Notes: a model not told the origin generated them from the sequence alone. DNA of 64,000 nt from Sanderia malayensis (GCA_013076295.1 RQOL01000529.1:58838-122837), one strand, 5' to 3'; counted from the stretch's first letter, positions 10,590-21,872 are shown. Numbers and translations: made by a program.

Positions 10590-11100
10590 GCAAGTTTTAT
10601 TAGTTCCATCCATTCCCCGAACACACGGTCCATGGAACCCCCGAGCCCCGGTTTTGATTCCACGTTGTTCCAGGTCTATGTTTTCTCGTGATGCGAGAAA
10701 TCCAGCACTTTATTCAGTGTGGCAGAAACGCCTCAACTCAAATCCCACGCAGAGAAGAAGCTCCGTGAACAATACATCAGAACCATTGCGAATGAATTGA
10801 TCCACTGGATTCGAGATTTTGATTAAAGAATAAACAATTTAAAAAATACAGATGAAATCTCTCCCGAGCACACGATGCATGTAATCCCGAGCCCCGATTG
10901 CCATTCCAAGTTGTTCCGGGTCCATGTTTTCCCCATGCACTATTTTCAGCAGCTATTTTAGCCAGTGTGACAGAAACCCCTCAACTCGAACCCCATGCAG
11001 AGAAACTTTGTGAACAAAGGATCAGATTTGTGAGTACATAATCGGACTGAAGTTATCAATTTCATTCGAGATTTCGATTAATAAATACACAATTTTAATA
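10590..11100. repeat. Two direct copies of a 246-bp sequence
   Basis: CGAGCCCCG occurs at 10642 and again at 10888, and the surroundings (TGTTTTC, CAGTGTG, CAGAAAC, CTCAACTC, TTCGAGATTT) recur in the same order, giving two diverged tandem copies about 246 bp apart. Each ends in an AATAAA-like string. I find no coding function. Confidence 0.75.
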
Positions 11101-11363
11101 CACCAATTGGCACTCAATAACGCATGTTTATAACTACATGAATTCCATGAAAGCAATACGAAAGCCTATTATGAAAAATTTAGAGGGGCCCCAAAGTTGA
11201 ATGCTTCTGAACACCCAGGTACCAGTCGAAAATGATTCAATGTAAGTGCTTTTAAATACAGCAGATCATGAAAGTTTTTAAACAATTTACTCACATCTTT
11301 CACAGGCCAAAATCCACAACTTTCGTGTTTTGAATAGCGAATCATGCTCAGTGACAGGCACTT

Positions 11364-11601
11364 TTAGAATCCAAGTGGAATTGAAGCAACCTTTCCAGCG
11401 TTTATCTGGTCCAGAAAGAAATTGATGTGTTTGAACGACGAATCCACTATGTTAGCAGGCGGATGGCAAGTCGGCAATAGTAATTCAGCAAAATAGCTTT
11501 TAGGCAACTCCACCTGTTTAGAACAATGGTTTAGAACGCCTTCGGTGAAATCCCGAAATTGCTCTTTCTGAAACTCGTGATTTAGATCGTTGTATCCAGA
11601 C
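11364..11601 (-). CDS. 3'-terminal exon of an unknown small gene
   Basis: After an acceptor (AATTACAG|G) an open stretch of 78 codons runs to a TAA at 11364-11366. It begins SGYNDLNHEFQKEQFRDFT and has two or three Cys. The first exon of the same strand appears to be at 12582-12850, and the phase of its donor fits this acceptor. I do not recognise the protein. It is the least damaged of three tandem copies of this exon. Confidence 0.5.
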
Positions 11602-12585
11602 CTGTAATTATAAAAGCAGAATTTGATAATTCATCGTTTTAGTATTCGATTTAGTATAGCGGGGATTTCTAAAGCAAAGAATTATTTAGAAATTTAGAAT
11701 GCGTAAAAATTTCTATAAACCAGCTCATCAGAATATCTTTAAAACACGATAAGAAGGACACAAAGAAGTTTAGTAAAGGCAAATAGAAACAACTTAGCCA
11801 CTTACCAGTAGAGTTCTCCTCGTAACAGTTCTGAAGAGTAACATTCAAGTAAAATTCCAGTTGATGGCAAAGGAGGGTAAAATAGCTTTTAGACAACTGC
11901 ACCACGTGCTTTGAAGGCTTTCAGTTCAGTTGAGTGAAATCACGAAATTGCTGTTTCTGAAATTCCTTATTTAGATCGTTGTATCCAGTCCTGTAAATAT
12001 AAAAGCAGAATTTGATCATTCATCGTTTTAGTATTCAATTTAGTACAGTGGAGATTTCTAAACAAAGAATTATTTAGAAATTTAGAACGCGTAAAAATTT
12101 CTAAAAACCAGTTGACCTGAACATATTGAAATCAAGATAAGAAGGTACAAAGAAATTTAGTAAAGGCAAACAGAAACAACTTAGCCACTTACCAGTAGAG
12201 TTCTACTCGTAACAGTTTTGGAGAGTGACATTCAAGTAAAATTCCAGTTGATGGCAATTTAGGGTAAAATAGCTTTTAGACAACTGCACCACGTGCTTTG
12301 AAGGCTTTCAGTTGAGTGAAATCACGAAATTGCTGTTTCTGAAATTCCTTATTTAGATCGTTGTATCCAGACCTGTAATTATAAAAGCAGAATTTGATAA
12401 TTCATCATTTTAGTATTCGATTTAGTACAGTGGACGTGGAGGTTTCTAAAGCAAAGAATTATTTAGAAATTTAGAACGCGTAAAAAATTCTAAAAACCAG
12501 TTGACCTGAATATATTGAAATCAAGATAAGAAGGTACAAAGAAATTTAGTAAAGGCAAACAGAAACAACTTAGCCACTTACCAGT
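11590..12585 (-). repeat. Tandemly duplicated exon-intron unit, about 385 bp, 2.6 copies
   Basis: CCTGTAA preceded by TTGTATCCAG recurs at 11601, 11990 and 12372, spacings of 389 and 382. Each copy carries an acceptor on the minus strand and the start of the same exon (GYNDLN). The two upstream copies (about 11806-11989 and 12193-12371) have in-frame stops after 20-30 codons, and a donor follows each. It is a local exon duplication in which the upstream copies have decayed or could act as alternative short 3' ends. Confidence 0.8.
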
Positions 12586-12850
12586 TAAATCCTGAAGCTT
12601 TTAGTTGGAAATCTCGAGTAAAACGGCAGCAAAAATAAAACAGCCATCCAAAGAAAAAAATCCATTCGGTTTGCCTGCCCAGCCCATCCCCAACTTCGAA
12701 AATCAAAAATGAATTGCACACTTTCCTTGTCAACCAACAGTCACGGTAACAAAGGACGCAAACAAATAAGTGCGAAACGTAACAGGGTTTCATTGTTTCG
12801 AAAAGGCTTAGCAACGCAAAACAACGCACGATCGATTTTTGCAGAAACAT
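12582..12850 (-). CDS. Putative first exon of the same small gene
   Basis: An ATG at 12850 opens about 89 codons ending in KASGFN at a donor (AACTG|GTAAGTGG). The donor leaves a split codon that each duplicated exon downstream can complete in frame. The protein has hydrophobic clusters rich in Phe, Leu, Cys and Trp but no clear signal peptide I would vouch for. Function unknown. The 5' flank is GC-richer than its surroundings and could be a promoter. Confidence 0.4.
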
Positions 12851-13319
12851 AACATCATCCAGACGCCGTGATTGTCAGGGGGTCGCGGAGCACAACACGT
12901 TTTGTTCGATTCAAAAGCTTCAGTACGCGTCAAAGCTCTGGACACGTCCCCCCGCACGCAAAACAAAAGGCGAAAGAACAGCACGCACTCCATCCTCTCA
13001 CACGAAAGAGAAAGGCCTGATTACGGGAAAACAAAGGACGAAGATTTTTCGAGTTCGAAAATTGGAAATATCTCGAAAACCAAAACGAATTTGGAAAAAG
13101 CAATACGGCGTTGCAAATATACACGTTACTGGGAAGACCTCCGAGTAGTTTTGAAAATAAATAGAGCGGCCAGATTCTCGCAACCGTGGGTACAAAACTG
13201 GCGAAGAGAAGCCTTTGAGCGCAACACCTTTACCGCTCAGATTTTAGTATAAGGTTGATATAGTAATTTGTTGTTGAATGTAATTGAATTGAATTGAATT
13301 GAATTGTCTGGAAATGTGA

Positions 13320-14300
13320 TTGATAACGGGTCAGCTTCTTTTCCCAATTCAGTCCAAGGAGTTTCATGTCTGTGGACTTCGTGCCCAGGCTCTCTTTCAC
13401 AAAAGTTGATTCATCATCTCTTGAAGAATCTCCTTCCAACTCTCGGATGTTTGAGTGAAATTTATGTAGCTTGAATCCACCATGCTGGAACATGTCAGTC
13501 ACAGTTTCTTTCATCATCTTCATTTTCTCAATGCTTTCACTTCCTAGATTGATATCATCAAAGTACAGCCCATCTTTAATCTCTTGAACAGTCTCTTGGT
13601 GCTTCTCAACAAACTTTCCCAGATATTCCTCCAGGGTTCCTCCCAACAGAAAAGGATTTGGTCCTAGTCCACAGAGTGCATGTGTGACTTGATATATGAT
13701 AGGTTTCTTACTCTCGGTGTTGTTGACCCAAATAAATCTCAGCGCATCTCTCTCCTGCTCTCTAATCATGATTTGTAAGAAAGCTTGTTGAATATCACCG
13801 GCCAAGAGTACTGGTTTGAAATGAACACGCAAAAGGATGTCCAAAATTTTTGCTTGCAGTGGTGGCCCTATATCTAGGCAATCATTGAGCGATGGGGACT
13901 TTGGTGTAGCTTTTGCTGAGGCATCGTAGACGATCATGACCTTTGTGGACTCTTCATTCTCTCCAACGACAGGCTTGTGTGAAAAGTAGTGTTCTTTTCC
14001 CTTTGATATCTTTGGTGCTATTTCAACTATCCCTTGCTGTAGCTGATCATCAATTATTTTATGATAAGCTTGGAACAGTTCTGGTTGTTTATCCAATCTT
14101 TTGATTAATGAATGAAACCTGCTTTCAGCAACACCTTTGTTTGTAGGAAGCTCCGGGTGTCCAGCTTTCCAAGGAAGATATGTTACATACTTCCCTTGTT
14201 TGTTGTTTTCCTTCTCTTTGATCGGATTGTAATGGATTTCTTTGAATCCACTGTCCAAGGGCTTCTAGAAGATTTTCAAAGTTCCACTGTTTCCGGTTTG
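13320..14300 (-). pseudogene. pol: BEL/Pao retrotransposon reverse-transcriptase fragment
   Basis: The minus strand encodes a Pao-type reverse-transcriptase region. There is a lead-in FHSLIKRLDKQPELFQAYH, then RT blocks MIVYDASAK (catalytic Asp region), LLAGDIQQAFLQI, and an active-site variant LYFDDINLG of the usual Y-x-D-D. The frame breaks at both ends: the protease, RNase H and integrase of a full BEL element are missing, and the join to the gag part upstream is a frame change near 14.26 kb. A remnant, not an active element. No LTRs could be assigned. Confidence 0.85.
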
Positions 14301-15057
14301 AGTCAGTCCTGGTAACATCTGCACGAATCCCTTTAAGTTTATCCAGAGTTAGTCTTACAGTTCCATTTACTTGGTTTAGTCGTCCCAGGGTGTTCAAAGC
14401 TTGTACATGGCCAAGAAGTTGATCATAAAAGTCATGAATTCTCTGTTTGCGTGTGCCATGAATCGCTGGTAGAGAGATGATCTTCTGTACGTGCACGTTA
14501 ACCACTTCAGCTGGATCTCCATACCTTTCCTCTAACATGCTTTTGGCTTTCTGATATCCCTGAGAGTCAGTCGGAAGCTTTTCAATGGTAGCTCGAACTT
14601 TTGGAACAACCAATTGCCTCAGATATGAAAACTTTGCCTCATCACTTATTTGAGCTTTGTCTATTTGAGTCTTAAATAGGCTCCAAAATCTTACCCAGGC
14701 AAGGTGTGTTCGCTGAAACTTAGATATCTGCAAATCTGGAAGCTTGGCCTGCATTCTTTTCTTTTCTGTTAGTTCAAGTTTCTTCTTCTCAAGTTCAAGA
14801 ACAAATTCCTCCTGTCTTGCTTCTTCTGCTTGACTTTGTTCCTTTCTTTTGTTCCCCTCTAATTCAGCTTCAAACTCCAGTTGTTCATTTGTCTGTTTTT
14901 CTTTCTCTTCTTTTTCATAGTATTTCAACTTCGAGTCAAGATCAGCTATAGGCTCTTCAAATGGTCGTAGGCCAGCATTAGTTGCTGCCGTCCACTCGTC
15001 TATCTCCTCTTCGGGTTGTTCATCATCAATATATAGCTCTTGTACATCTTGTAGCAA
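14260..15057 (-). pseudogene. gag: BEL/Pao gag-like region (DUF1759 type)
   Basis: About 265 residues on the minus strand. An acidic start is followed by a Glu/Lys-rich coiled coil, roughly residues 45-120. Then comes the DUF1759-like segment LPDLQISKFQRTHLAWVRFW with FKTQIDKAQISDEAKFSYLR and KSMLEERYGDP downstream, which is the usual gag region of BEL/Pao elements. It runs without a zinc knuckle or protease straight into sequence preceding the RT fragment, so the polyprotein is internally deleted. The first ATG at 15057 is plausible but not certain. Confidence 0.8.
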
Positions 15058-15539
15058 GCTGAACGCCTCGTCTAGCTTGCTTCCAGGGTGTTTCGCTGTC
15101 TTCTCATTTGATCTCGATTTCCAGTCTGCAAAACGCCTTTCGTTGATTTGTCAAAGAATGTGAGCTTCTTCATCACCGTTTTGATTGTTGCTTTTTGGAG
15201 TCAATATCGTTATCACTTGTTTCGTTTGGTTTGGTTTCAACCACCTCCTTTGCTCTTCACGTGTTGTCGCCATCACTTAGGCCCAAGATAGGTAAACAAT
15301 TTGAAATGTCTGTTTATACCGTTTCATATCACATTTACTGTCCTGTCGGAGGGACCCCTTTTGTGGTGAACAGTTGTAAGTTCCCACAAATGAGTTGTAA
15401 GTTCGATCACACAGTAATAAACCAAGAAAACGTGTTTCAATTTTCCTCAATCTAAGATCAATCTTCCCTCAAAATCACATGTGGTCTATTTCTACGCCCA
15501 AACATAATCTGCATTAATTAACATAATTTCCCACAACTA

Positions 15540-16071
15540 AAACTATCTCACTCAAGAAACAAAACAAAGCTATCACCTGTGTTCTCAATGGTTTCCTCTA
15601 ATTTTCCAGAGGTCTCTCAAACAATTAGCAAGTCTTTACAAAGATAATTCAGGTCGTAAAACACTTTGAAAGGCGCCCAGTTATCCTTTGTGTTGTATCC
15701 CAGTTATCATTTGCATGATAACGAAAAATGCGCGACTTTTCATCTGAAGTTGCAAAAGAGCCAATCAAATTGCAGCAAGAGGCAAACGCGTCACGTGAAG
15801 AGCGAATGCTTTGCTCGAAATTGGAGTTCGCGATGCGAATTTGGAAGTTTCCCCAGCGTAAACCGCCGTTTTTTTGTGATAGCCAATTAGGCGTACTTTA
15901 ACAAAGAATTTCCTAACTTTTAAGTCGGCCTCAAAAAAGCCTTTGTGGATACCTTGTTCGCCGTTTCGGCCCATTGTTTTTGAGCGTTCTACCTATTGTT
16001 TCGGGTCGAATCTATTATCTTGGCAAGGAAAGTGCGTCATCACGTGACTCCGTAGAATATATATATTAGAT
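15540..16071 (-). mobile_element. TIR element copy, inverted relative to the 22.4-kb copy
   Basis: This stretch is a diverged reverse complement of 22380-22980; for example AGCCAATCAAATTGCAG, ACGCGTCACGTGAAGAGCG and AGGAAATTCTTTGTT-type strings match in inverted order. The right end (TCTACGG-like, then an AT-rich tail and AGAT at 16071) matches the left end of the other copy. It has no coding sequence. The far end, expected near 15.2 kb, could not be located. Nothing recognisable lies at 15.06-15.54 kb. Confidence 0.65.
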
Positions 16072-16091
16072 ATCTTGTTATTCAGGACAAG

Positions 16092-17445
16092 ACAAAAGTT
16101 TATCAGTGTCCTTTATGCAGTAAAACGTTCACTCGTCGTAATGGCTTATATAAACACAAGAAAAATAAGCATACTGGTGAATATCAGCTCTGTAAAGAAC
16201 AAGAACATGTACAGTGCTATATATGCAAAGACTACAGGTGAGTTACGCTTTCTATTTTGTTTGCTATTACTGCATTTTGTGTACGAATATGTTTGCATTA
16301 TCACATGCTTAACTTAATGAATGTCTCTAACTAGAGATCTCATATTCTAGATGCCGAGGTACAGCCACTCTTGTGGTACTTCTAAATGATGTTCATGAGA
16401 AGGATGTTGAAATGAAGACAACCACGTTTGCTGATATGGATGAATTCATGTGCTGGAAAGAGCAAATTGAAAAAGACACAAGTTCTTGGTTTGCACGGCA
16501 CAGGCAAAATAGTGACATCATACAACGTCCTATTACTACTGCAATAGGACAGGAAAGGTAAAGACCACTGGAAACGGAAAAAGGTCAATGAAAATACAAG
16601 GTTCATCGAAAATGAATAGATCATGCAGCGCATTCATGAAAGCTAAGCAAGAGAAAGAAAGCAAACAAGTTTATGTTGAGTATTGCGTTAAGCATGTTGG
16701 ACACAAAAGTAAATTGGGCCACCTCAGGATATCTGATGATCTGAGCAAAAAAATTGCAGGAAAACTAGCCAAAAAAATAACAGTTGAAGCTGTTCTTGAC
16801 GAATTACGTGACAACATGGATGGGAATTTGAGTAGAGATCATCTGATCAGCAAGCAAGATCTATATATAAGATCTGATCAGCAAGCGAGTCTATAATATA
16901 ATGAATCAGTACAACATAAGTGCTGTTCAGAAGCACTCACAAGATGCTACCAGTGTTCACTGTTGGGTTGCTGAGCTGCAAAATCAAGAGTATAAAAGCA
17001 TTCTCTGTTACAAACCACAAGGAGAGCAGAAATATGGTCCTCCACCTAACGATTTTTTATGGGGCATTCAAACAGAGTTCCTAAAGGATTTGATGTTAGA
17101 GCAAGCTGATAATGTTGTGTGTCTAGATTCCACTCATTGCACAACTGCATATGACTTCCTTCTGGTAACTGTTCTTGTGAAAGGTCATTTGGAGAGGGTG
17201 TACCAGTTGCATGGCTGATTACCAACTCTGAAGATATTTGCTCATTAGATCCATTTTTGCTGCCTTAAGAGAACAAATTGGAGATATAAATGTCAAAGAC
17301 TTCATGAGTGATGATGCTCATGCATTTTGTAATGCATGGTTTATAAACTTTGCCGCTCCAAGAAGAGAGCTTATATGTTCATGGCATGTTGATAAAAACA
17401 TTAAGAAAAATATCATGCAGAAAGTTAAAGGTTTTAAATGCTTCT
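16092..17445 (+). pseudogene. C2H2 plus MULE-type transposase relic
   Basis: After an acceptor (TATTCAG|GAC, about 16084) one frame encodes a C2H2 finger, YQCPLCSKTFTRRNGLYKH, then a donor near 16240 and a new exon near 16350. Downstream blocks YYYCNRTGK, GHLRISDDLSKKIAGKL, DHLISKQDL, YDFLLVTVLV with VCLDSTHCTTAYDF, FMSDDAHAF and ICSWHVDKN are the usual order of MULE-like DDE transposases found in invertebrate genomes. The catalytic first Asp (VCLDSTH) and second Asp (MSDDA) are present. Frameshifts lie near 16530 and 17215 and there is a stop near 16895, so it is dead. The 3' end is replaced by DIRS-like sequence at about 17445. Confidence 0.75.
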
Positions 17446-17887
17446 ATTGCTGATTTTATTCCATATTTGGAACAAAAAGTGAGGAGGTTTAGCGCAGGAC
17501 AAATAGCTTCCTGTATTGAATCCTTGAAAGAAATTACTTCTCATAAAACTGTGCTCAGTGCTGTGGAAGGTGATTCTATTGAATTTCCACAAAAATTCTC
17601 TTCCCAAAGCTCGTATCCACATAATTCATTTTCTAAGGAACATGCACCATTGATTGAAAAGGAGATTGCATCATTGCTAGTGAAACAAGTAATTGTTCCC
17701 TCATACCATGAGTTTCAAGAATTTATTTCCCCTATCTTTGCAGTCCCAAAGAATGAGGGCAAAATACGACTTATTTTAAATTTGAAAAAATTAAATACAA
17801 TTCTTGAATATGCCCATTTTAGGATGGAAAGCATACACTCCATACTTCAACTTGTAACTCCAGGGTCCTGGATGGCATATGCCAGCC
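17446..17887 (+). pseudogene. DIRS-type reverse-transcriptase fragment
   Basis: An open frame encodes FIPYLEQKVRRF...EKEIASLLVKQVIV, FISPIFAVPKNEGKIRLILN and HFRMESIHSILQLVTPGSWM. This is the N-terminal fingers and palm region of DIRS/Ngaro-type reverse transcriptase, ending just before the first catalytic Asp. The downstream side is cut by an insertion that begins ATGCCAGCCCATATGTAGCAA. The upstream side is fused in frame to the MULE relic. No tyrosine recombinase was found nearby. Confidence 0.75.
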
Positions 17888-18410
17888 CATATGTAGCAAT
17901 ATTCAATATTTTTATATATGCAATTCAATTTCAGTATTGATTCATTTCAAAATACATTTGTATATTCAATTCAATATCAATATGTTCAATTCAATGTCGA
18001 TATGTTCAATTCAATATCAATACCGTATTTCCTCGATTAAACGCCCCCCCTCTATTAAAAGCCCCCCTCGAATAAACGCCCCCTTATGCTGCCAGCTTTT
18101 GCAATAAACGCCCCCCTCGATTAAACGCCCCCTCTTTGTGCAAAACCATGGCGACTTTCATTTTTTACGTTGTTGCTCGATAAAGCAAGGCTCAACTAAA
18201 CAATTTTCTTTTTTTCTGGACCCAATGACAGAGCCTGTGATCTTGTACTTTCTAATAAACGCCCCCCCTCGAATAATGGCCCCCCTCGATTAGGCGCCCT
18301 CTCAAAAAGTGCTGAGATTAATAAACGCCCCGGGGCGTTTAATCGAGGAAATACGGTATGTTCAATTGAATACTGATATGTTTAACTCAATATTGAACAA
18401 CAACAACAAC
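17888..18410. repeat. TTCAATTCAATATCAATATG minisatellite, split by a MITE
   Basis: A roughly 20-bp AT-rich unit is repeated imperfectly at 17900-18022 and resumes at 18359-18400 after the MITE. Its left flank, GCCCATATGTAGCAA followed by ATTCAAT, also flanks the related 20-bp array at 21.45 kb. That points to one mobile family rather than two chance microsatellites. Confidence 0.7.
18023..18356. mobile_element. 334-bp MITE with TA target duplication
   Basis: CCGTATTTCCTCGATTAAAC at the left end is the exact reverse complement of the right end (GTTTAATCGAGGAAATACGG). TA stands on both sides (18021-18022 and 18357-18358). The interior is poly-C-rich with repeated AAACGCCCC. The TA duplication suggests a Tc1/mariner-type helper. 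It inserted into the minisatellite. Confidence 0.9.
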
Positions 18411-18462
18411 AAGAATTGGCGCCGTTTTGATTTTTCTGTCTGATGAGAGAGAAGCGAGAGAC

Positions 18463-20443
18463 ATGGAAGAGGACAGGATTGCCAAAGCAGCAGATCTTCT
18501 TCGTCAAGCGTCGAATATGCAGATGGCAGAGGTCCCTGTTTCATCACAAACAACAGCTACCGCCACAAGACCTGAAATTCCTTCAAGATCAGTTTTGCCA
18601 TCATCATCATCCGTCGCAGACACAGTGAGGCGTGCCAGATCAATGATGGATACAAGTTCCAGACAAGGTTTGTACAGACGTCTGAATCGGAATGAAAGAC
18701 TACGGGCCGAGTCTGTTGAAGGAAAACATGCAAAGAAGGTGGAGAAAAAAACAAAGATTAAAGACAGTAAGCCTTTTGAATTTGCTTTGTTGCATGCATA
18801 CTTAGATGAAGACGATGATGACAATGACAACAAGGACACTACCTTAAGAAAGGAGCGTATTGCTGCGCGTGGAATGGTTGTTCTTGAAGACACAGATAAT
18901 GAGTTGCAGATCAGACAAAAAATTAAATTGTGCTTGGAAGGCAAATATGAAATTGTTGGTGAGAATGACTTTGAATTTGTCAAAGTAAATCAGAAGAAGA
19001 TTTCTATTTTACAGCTTGCTCCGGGAACAGAATACAATTACAGTATTGTGAAAAAACTTGCAGGGCAAGGACTTCTTTATATCAGGATGAAGAAACTGTA
19101 TCAATTTGTTCTAAACCAGCCAGCATTAGAAGATGATGATAACGGTAAATTGACCAATGAAGTACCTGTGAGTACAATGATTGGTGGAGTACATACTTTG
19201 AGTGCTGGTAGTGCTGGTGGAGGAATTGTTGATTTTGCAAATACTTCAAATCAAGAAATTATGATAACTGAAGAAATTCAAGGAGGAAGCTCAACCAAAA
19301 TTGCTGGAAAGAGCTTCAAAGATATTTTAACAGATGATTTCCCAGTGGGTGTGACAGATCCTATTGAAATGCTCAAGTATGTTCAAAGCAAAGTTTTGAA
19401 GGGTGGGGAATTGAACGTGTCTGACTTGCAAGTCAGTCTTGAAGGTGATGTCAATTACATTACAATTGACAGGGAGGGATAATATCCTGACAACCACCTT
19501 TGATGAACTCAAAGAAGTACACGATTTCCGCCTCACGTTCCAAGTGCAGTTTTATGGTGAGGAGGCAGCTGACAGTGGGGGGCCACGAAGGGAGTGGATT
19601 TGTCTATGCAATCAGAAGATCAAAGAGAAATATTTTGATGCTGGACTCAAAGACTTCTTGTCTGATGATTATTACCTCGTTGGGCAGATGGCAGCTATAG
19701 CATTAACACAAGGCCAGATTCCCAGGTATTTCCCTGAAATTGTATTGCAGGAGGTCTTCCTTGCAGAAAACCCAAGCTCAGAATGTATTGCACAACTCAG
19801 AAATGGCTTGGATGTTATTGGAATACGTCAATTTGGAAACAGGTTTCAAGGATTTTTGCACCTATTCAGAAAACCTTCTCCCAAATTATCTGTAAAGATG
19901 CTTCTACACTTATTAAAGCCCAATTTTGCTGAAGATGGATCAAATAAGGCAATGCAAGAAAAGTCAGTCTACAGTAAGTTTGTCAAGTATGTAAGAGAGG
20001 CAGCAAGTGGACGCAGAATTGTATCACTCGGAGATATTTTGCAATTTGTGACTGGCTCAAGTGAAGAACCAGCACTTGGGTTTGAGCTGAAGCCATGCAT
20101 TCAATTCACTGGTGCAATAATTACCAATGCCAACAATGAACAAACGGTAAGAATTGGTGTAAATTAAGAAATAGTATTACCAAAGATGACAGAATTTAGA
20201 AGATGACTAGAAAGATGACTGTCTGCACATTATTTTCATCTTTAATTTAGATAAATTATATTTTTACAGGATGCTCATACAGAAAAAAGAAAGTCTGTTG
20301 CAGATTTCTTGCCAAAATCGCACACCTGCTCCTATACACTAACATTGCCAACACCAACTATGTTTATTCAGTTGCCCGAGGAAGAATCTTTATTTAATCT
20401 CTACGATTTTGCCTTTAAGAACACCTACTTTGGCAGAATGTGA
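18463..20443 (+). pseudogene. HECT-type E3 ubiquitin ligase gene, one frameshift
   Basis: Exon 1 encodes an N-terminal low-complexity region (Ser/Thr-rich, then basic RRLNRNERLR and an acidic run) and, from about residue 320, the start of a HECT domain. The domain continues after a frame change: LTFQVQFYGEEAADSGGPRR, the YFDAGLKDFLSDDYYLVGQ block, and LGFELKPCIQF. An intron with good sites (ACG|GTAAG at 20147; TTTTTACAG|G, exon from 20270) precedes the C-lobe exon, which holds the catalytic Cys in LPKSHTCSYTL and ends at TGA 20441-20443. The frameshift is at an AGGGAGGG duplication, 19471-19478. It resembles G2E3-like HECT proteins that are numerous in TE-rich invertebrate regions. Apart from this break it looks well preserved. 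Confidence 0.8.
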
Positions 20444-20651
20444 TTTTTGTTGGTGTGTGGACCTTACAAGTGGTTGTTAGTTATGTTATCTTATGTTATG
20501 TTCTATTTGAAAAAATGATCTAAAAATTGTTGCATATGTCATTGCCAGACTTCAGCTGTTATGAAGTGTCTTTCAATAATATCCAGTGTTTCCAAGAGAA
20601 TATCAATTCCCATTGGAGATGATTCGCGGAGCACATCTATTGACTAGAGTT

Positions 20652-20822
20652 GAGTCATCAGCCAGGAGCGGAGGAGTTGTACGCCCACCCAGAGGCATTG
20701 AGGTATAAACCCCACCCTCACTCCTTCGCTCCATATGGTCTGATCCAACTACTGCTTTAAAGTCTGGTTGGCACCTGCACTGCGCTCTCTCGTACAACTC
20801 CTCCGCTCCTGGCTGATGACTC
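20652..20822. mobile_element. 171-bp MITE with perfect 31-bp inverted ends
   Basis: GAGTCATCAGCCAGGAGCGG and the next 11 bases at 20652-20682 recur as an exact reverse complement at 20792-20822. The 109-base interior has no gene. Perfect arms indicate a recent insertion. No convincing target duplication was seen. Confidence 0.85.
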
Positions 20823-20868
20823 ATAGAACTACAATCAAACTTCAACTTCCCTTTCAGGTAAGTATCGT

Positions 20869-21445
20869 TTAATTTTTAATCAAATTGCAAGAGCCACCAA
20901 TTGGTGGTAACTGTGCTACATCTCCAACCAATATCACTGAAATACCTCCAAATGGTTTATCCATAATACCTTTTCTTTGCTGACATCTACGATTTATCCA
21001 TGCAAACATTTTCTGTCCAATGACAGAAAATTCATCGATTATCAAGTATTTGATATTCAAGTATTCGATTATCAAGTATTTGATATTTTGTAGATTTCTT
21101 TGCAAGTTCAATAATGACTGTCTTTTCAGATCATTTTCATTTTTTCCTTGCACTGGGAGATCAAACAAACTATGCAAAGTCTGTCCTTGTACATGAAATG
21201 CTGCAATAACTAGAAATGAAGCAACCATGCAACTGTTTCCTAATACATTTCTCAAACAGTCTATGACATAACTCTTTCCAGAACCTGCTTGACCAGTTAT
21301 TATCATATAAAGTGGGTCCACACTTTCATGTTGTGCATGTGCATCTACAATATTGTATGCAAGCATCTGTTCTTCATTTAGCAGTGCAATATTTGTTTTT
21401 AAACTTGGAATAACAGAAACTTCAGCTTGAGTATGCCTGCCCATA
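20869..21445 (-). pseudogene. Helitron PIF1-type helicase fragment
   Basis: The minus strand encodes [16 protein letters not shown], then Walker A GQAGSGKS (about residue 54), the [11 protein letters not shown] block, Walker [13 protein letters not shown] and [11 protein letters not shown]. This is the PIF1 family helicase of Helitrons, N-terminal half only. A 27-base direct duplication (KYLIIEYLN next to KYLIIDEFS, near 21041-21095) lies immediately before Walker B and probably harms it. The fragment stops at 20.87 kb, and motifs IV-VI are absent. Upstream it is cut by the minisatellite at 21.44 kb; the preceding part of the same element is at 24.15 kb and beyond. Confidence 0.85.
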
Positions 21446-21790
21446 TGTAGCAAAATTCAATGCTGAAATTTATTCAATTTTAATGTTATAGTTTGCTCAA
21501 TTTTAATACTAATTTCTTAAATTTTAACGTAGAAACTCCTCCAATTCAATATTTATTCGTTCAATTCAATGTTCATTCTTTCAAATTAATCGTTATTCGT
21601 TCAATTCAATCTTTATTTGTTCAATTCAATGCCCATTGGTTCAATTCAATCCTCATTGGTTCAATTCAATCCTTATTTGTTCAATTCAATCTTTATTTGT
21701 TCAATTCAATCTTTATTCCTTCAATTCAATGTTTATTCGTTCAATTCAATCTTTATTCGCTCAATTCAATGTTCATTTGTTCAATTAAAT
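21436..21790. repeat. TTCAATTCAATCTTTATTTG 20-bp minisatellite
   Basis: About 12 copies of a 20-bp unit lie between 21540 and 21785, preceded by a more degenerate zone. The left flank GCCCATATGTAGCAAAATTC repeats the flank of the 17.9-kb array. It interrupts the Helitron helicase. Open frames through it encode only repetitive F-N-x-x-F strings. Confidence 0.8.
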
Positions 21791-21872
21791 TCTGATCTAA
21801 TGTCTCAGCATGGCGTCTTTAATCAAGGCTACACATTCCCGCTTTTATTTTGAGGTGAGTAATTAATCAGCA

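Noticed and set aside
12872..13252. 126-codon plus-strand frame with many basic residues
   Set aside because: No recognisable domain; likely leader or promoter sequence of the minus-strand gene at 12.85 kb.
18440..18460. Second hammerhead candidate (CTGATGAGAGAG)
   Set aside because: The CTGATGA is not followed by a self-complementary stem II ending in GAAA.
18504..18983. 159-codon minus-strand frame rich in Ser and Leu
   Set aside because: Antisense shadow of the HECT gene's acidic and Ser-rich first exon.
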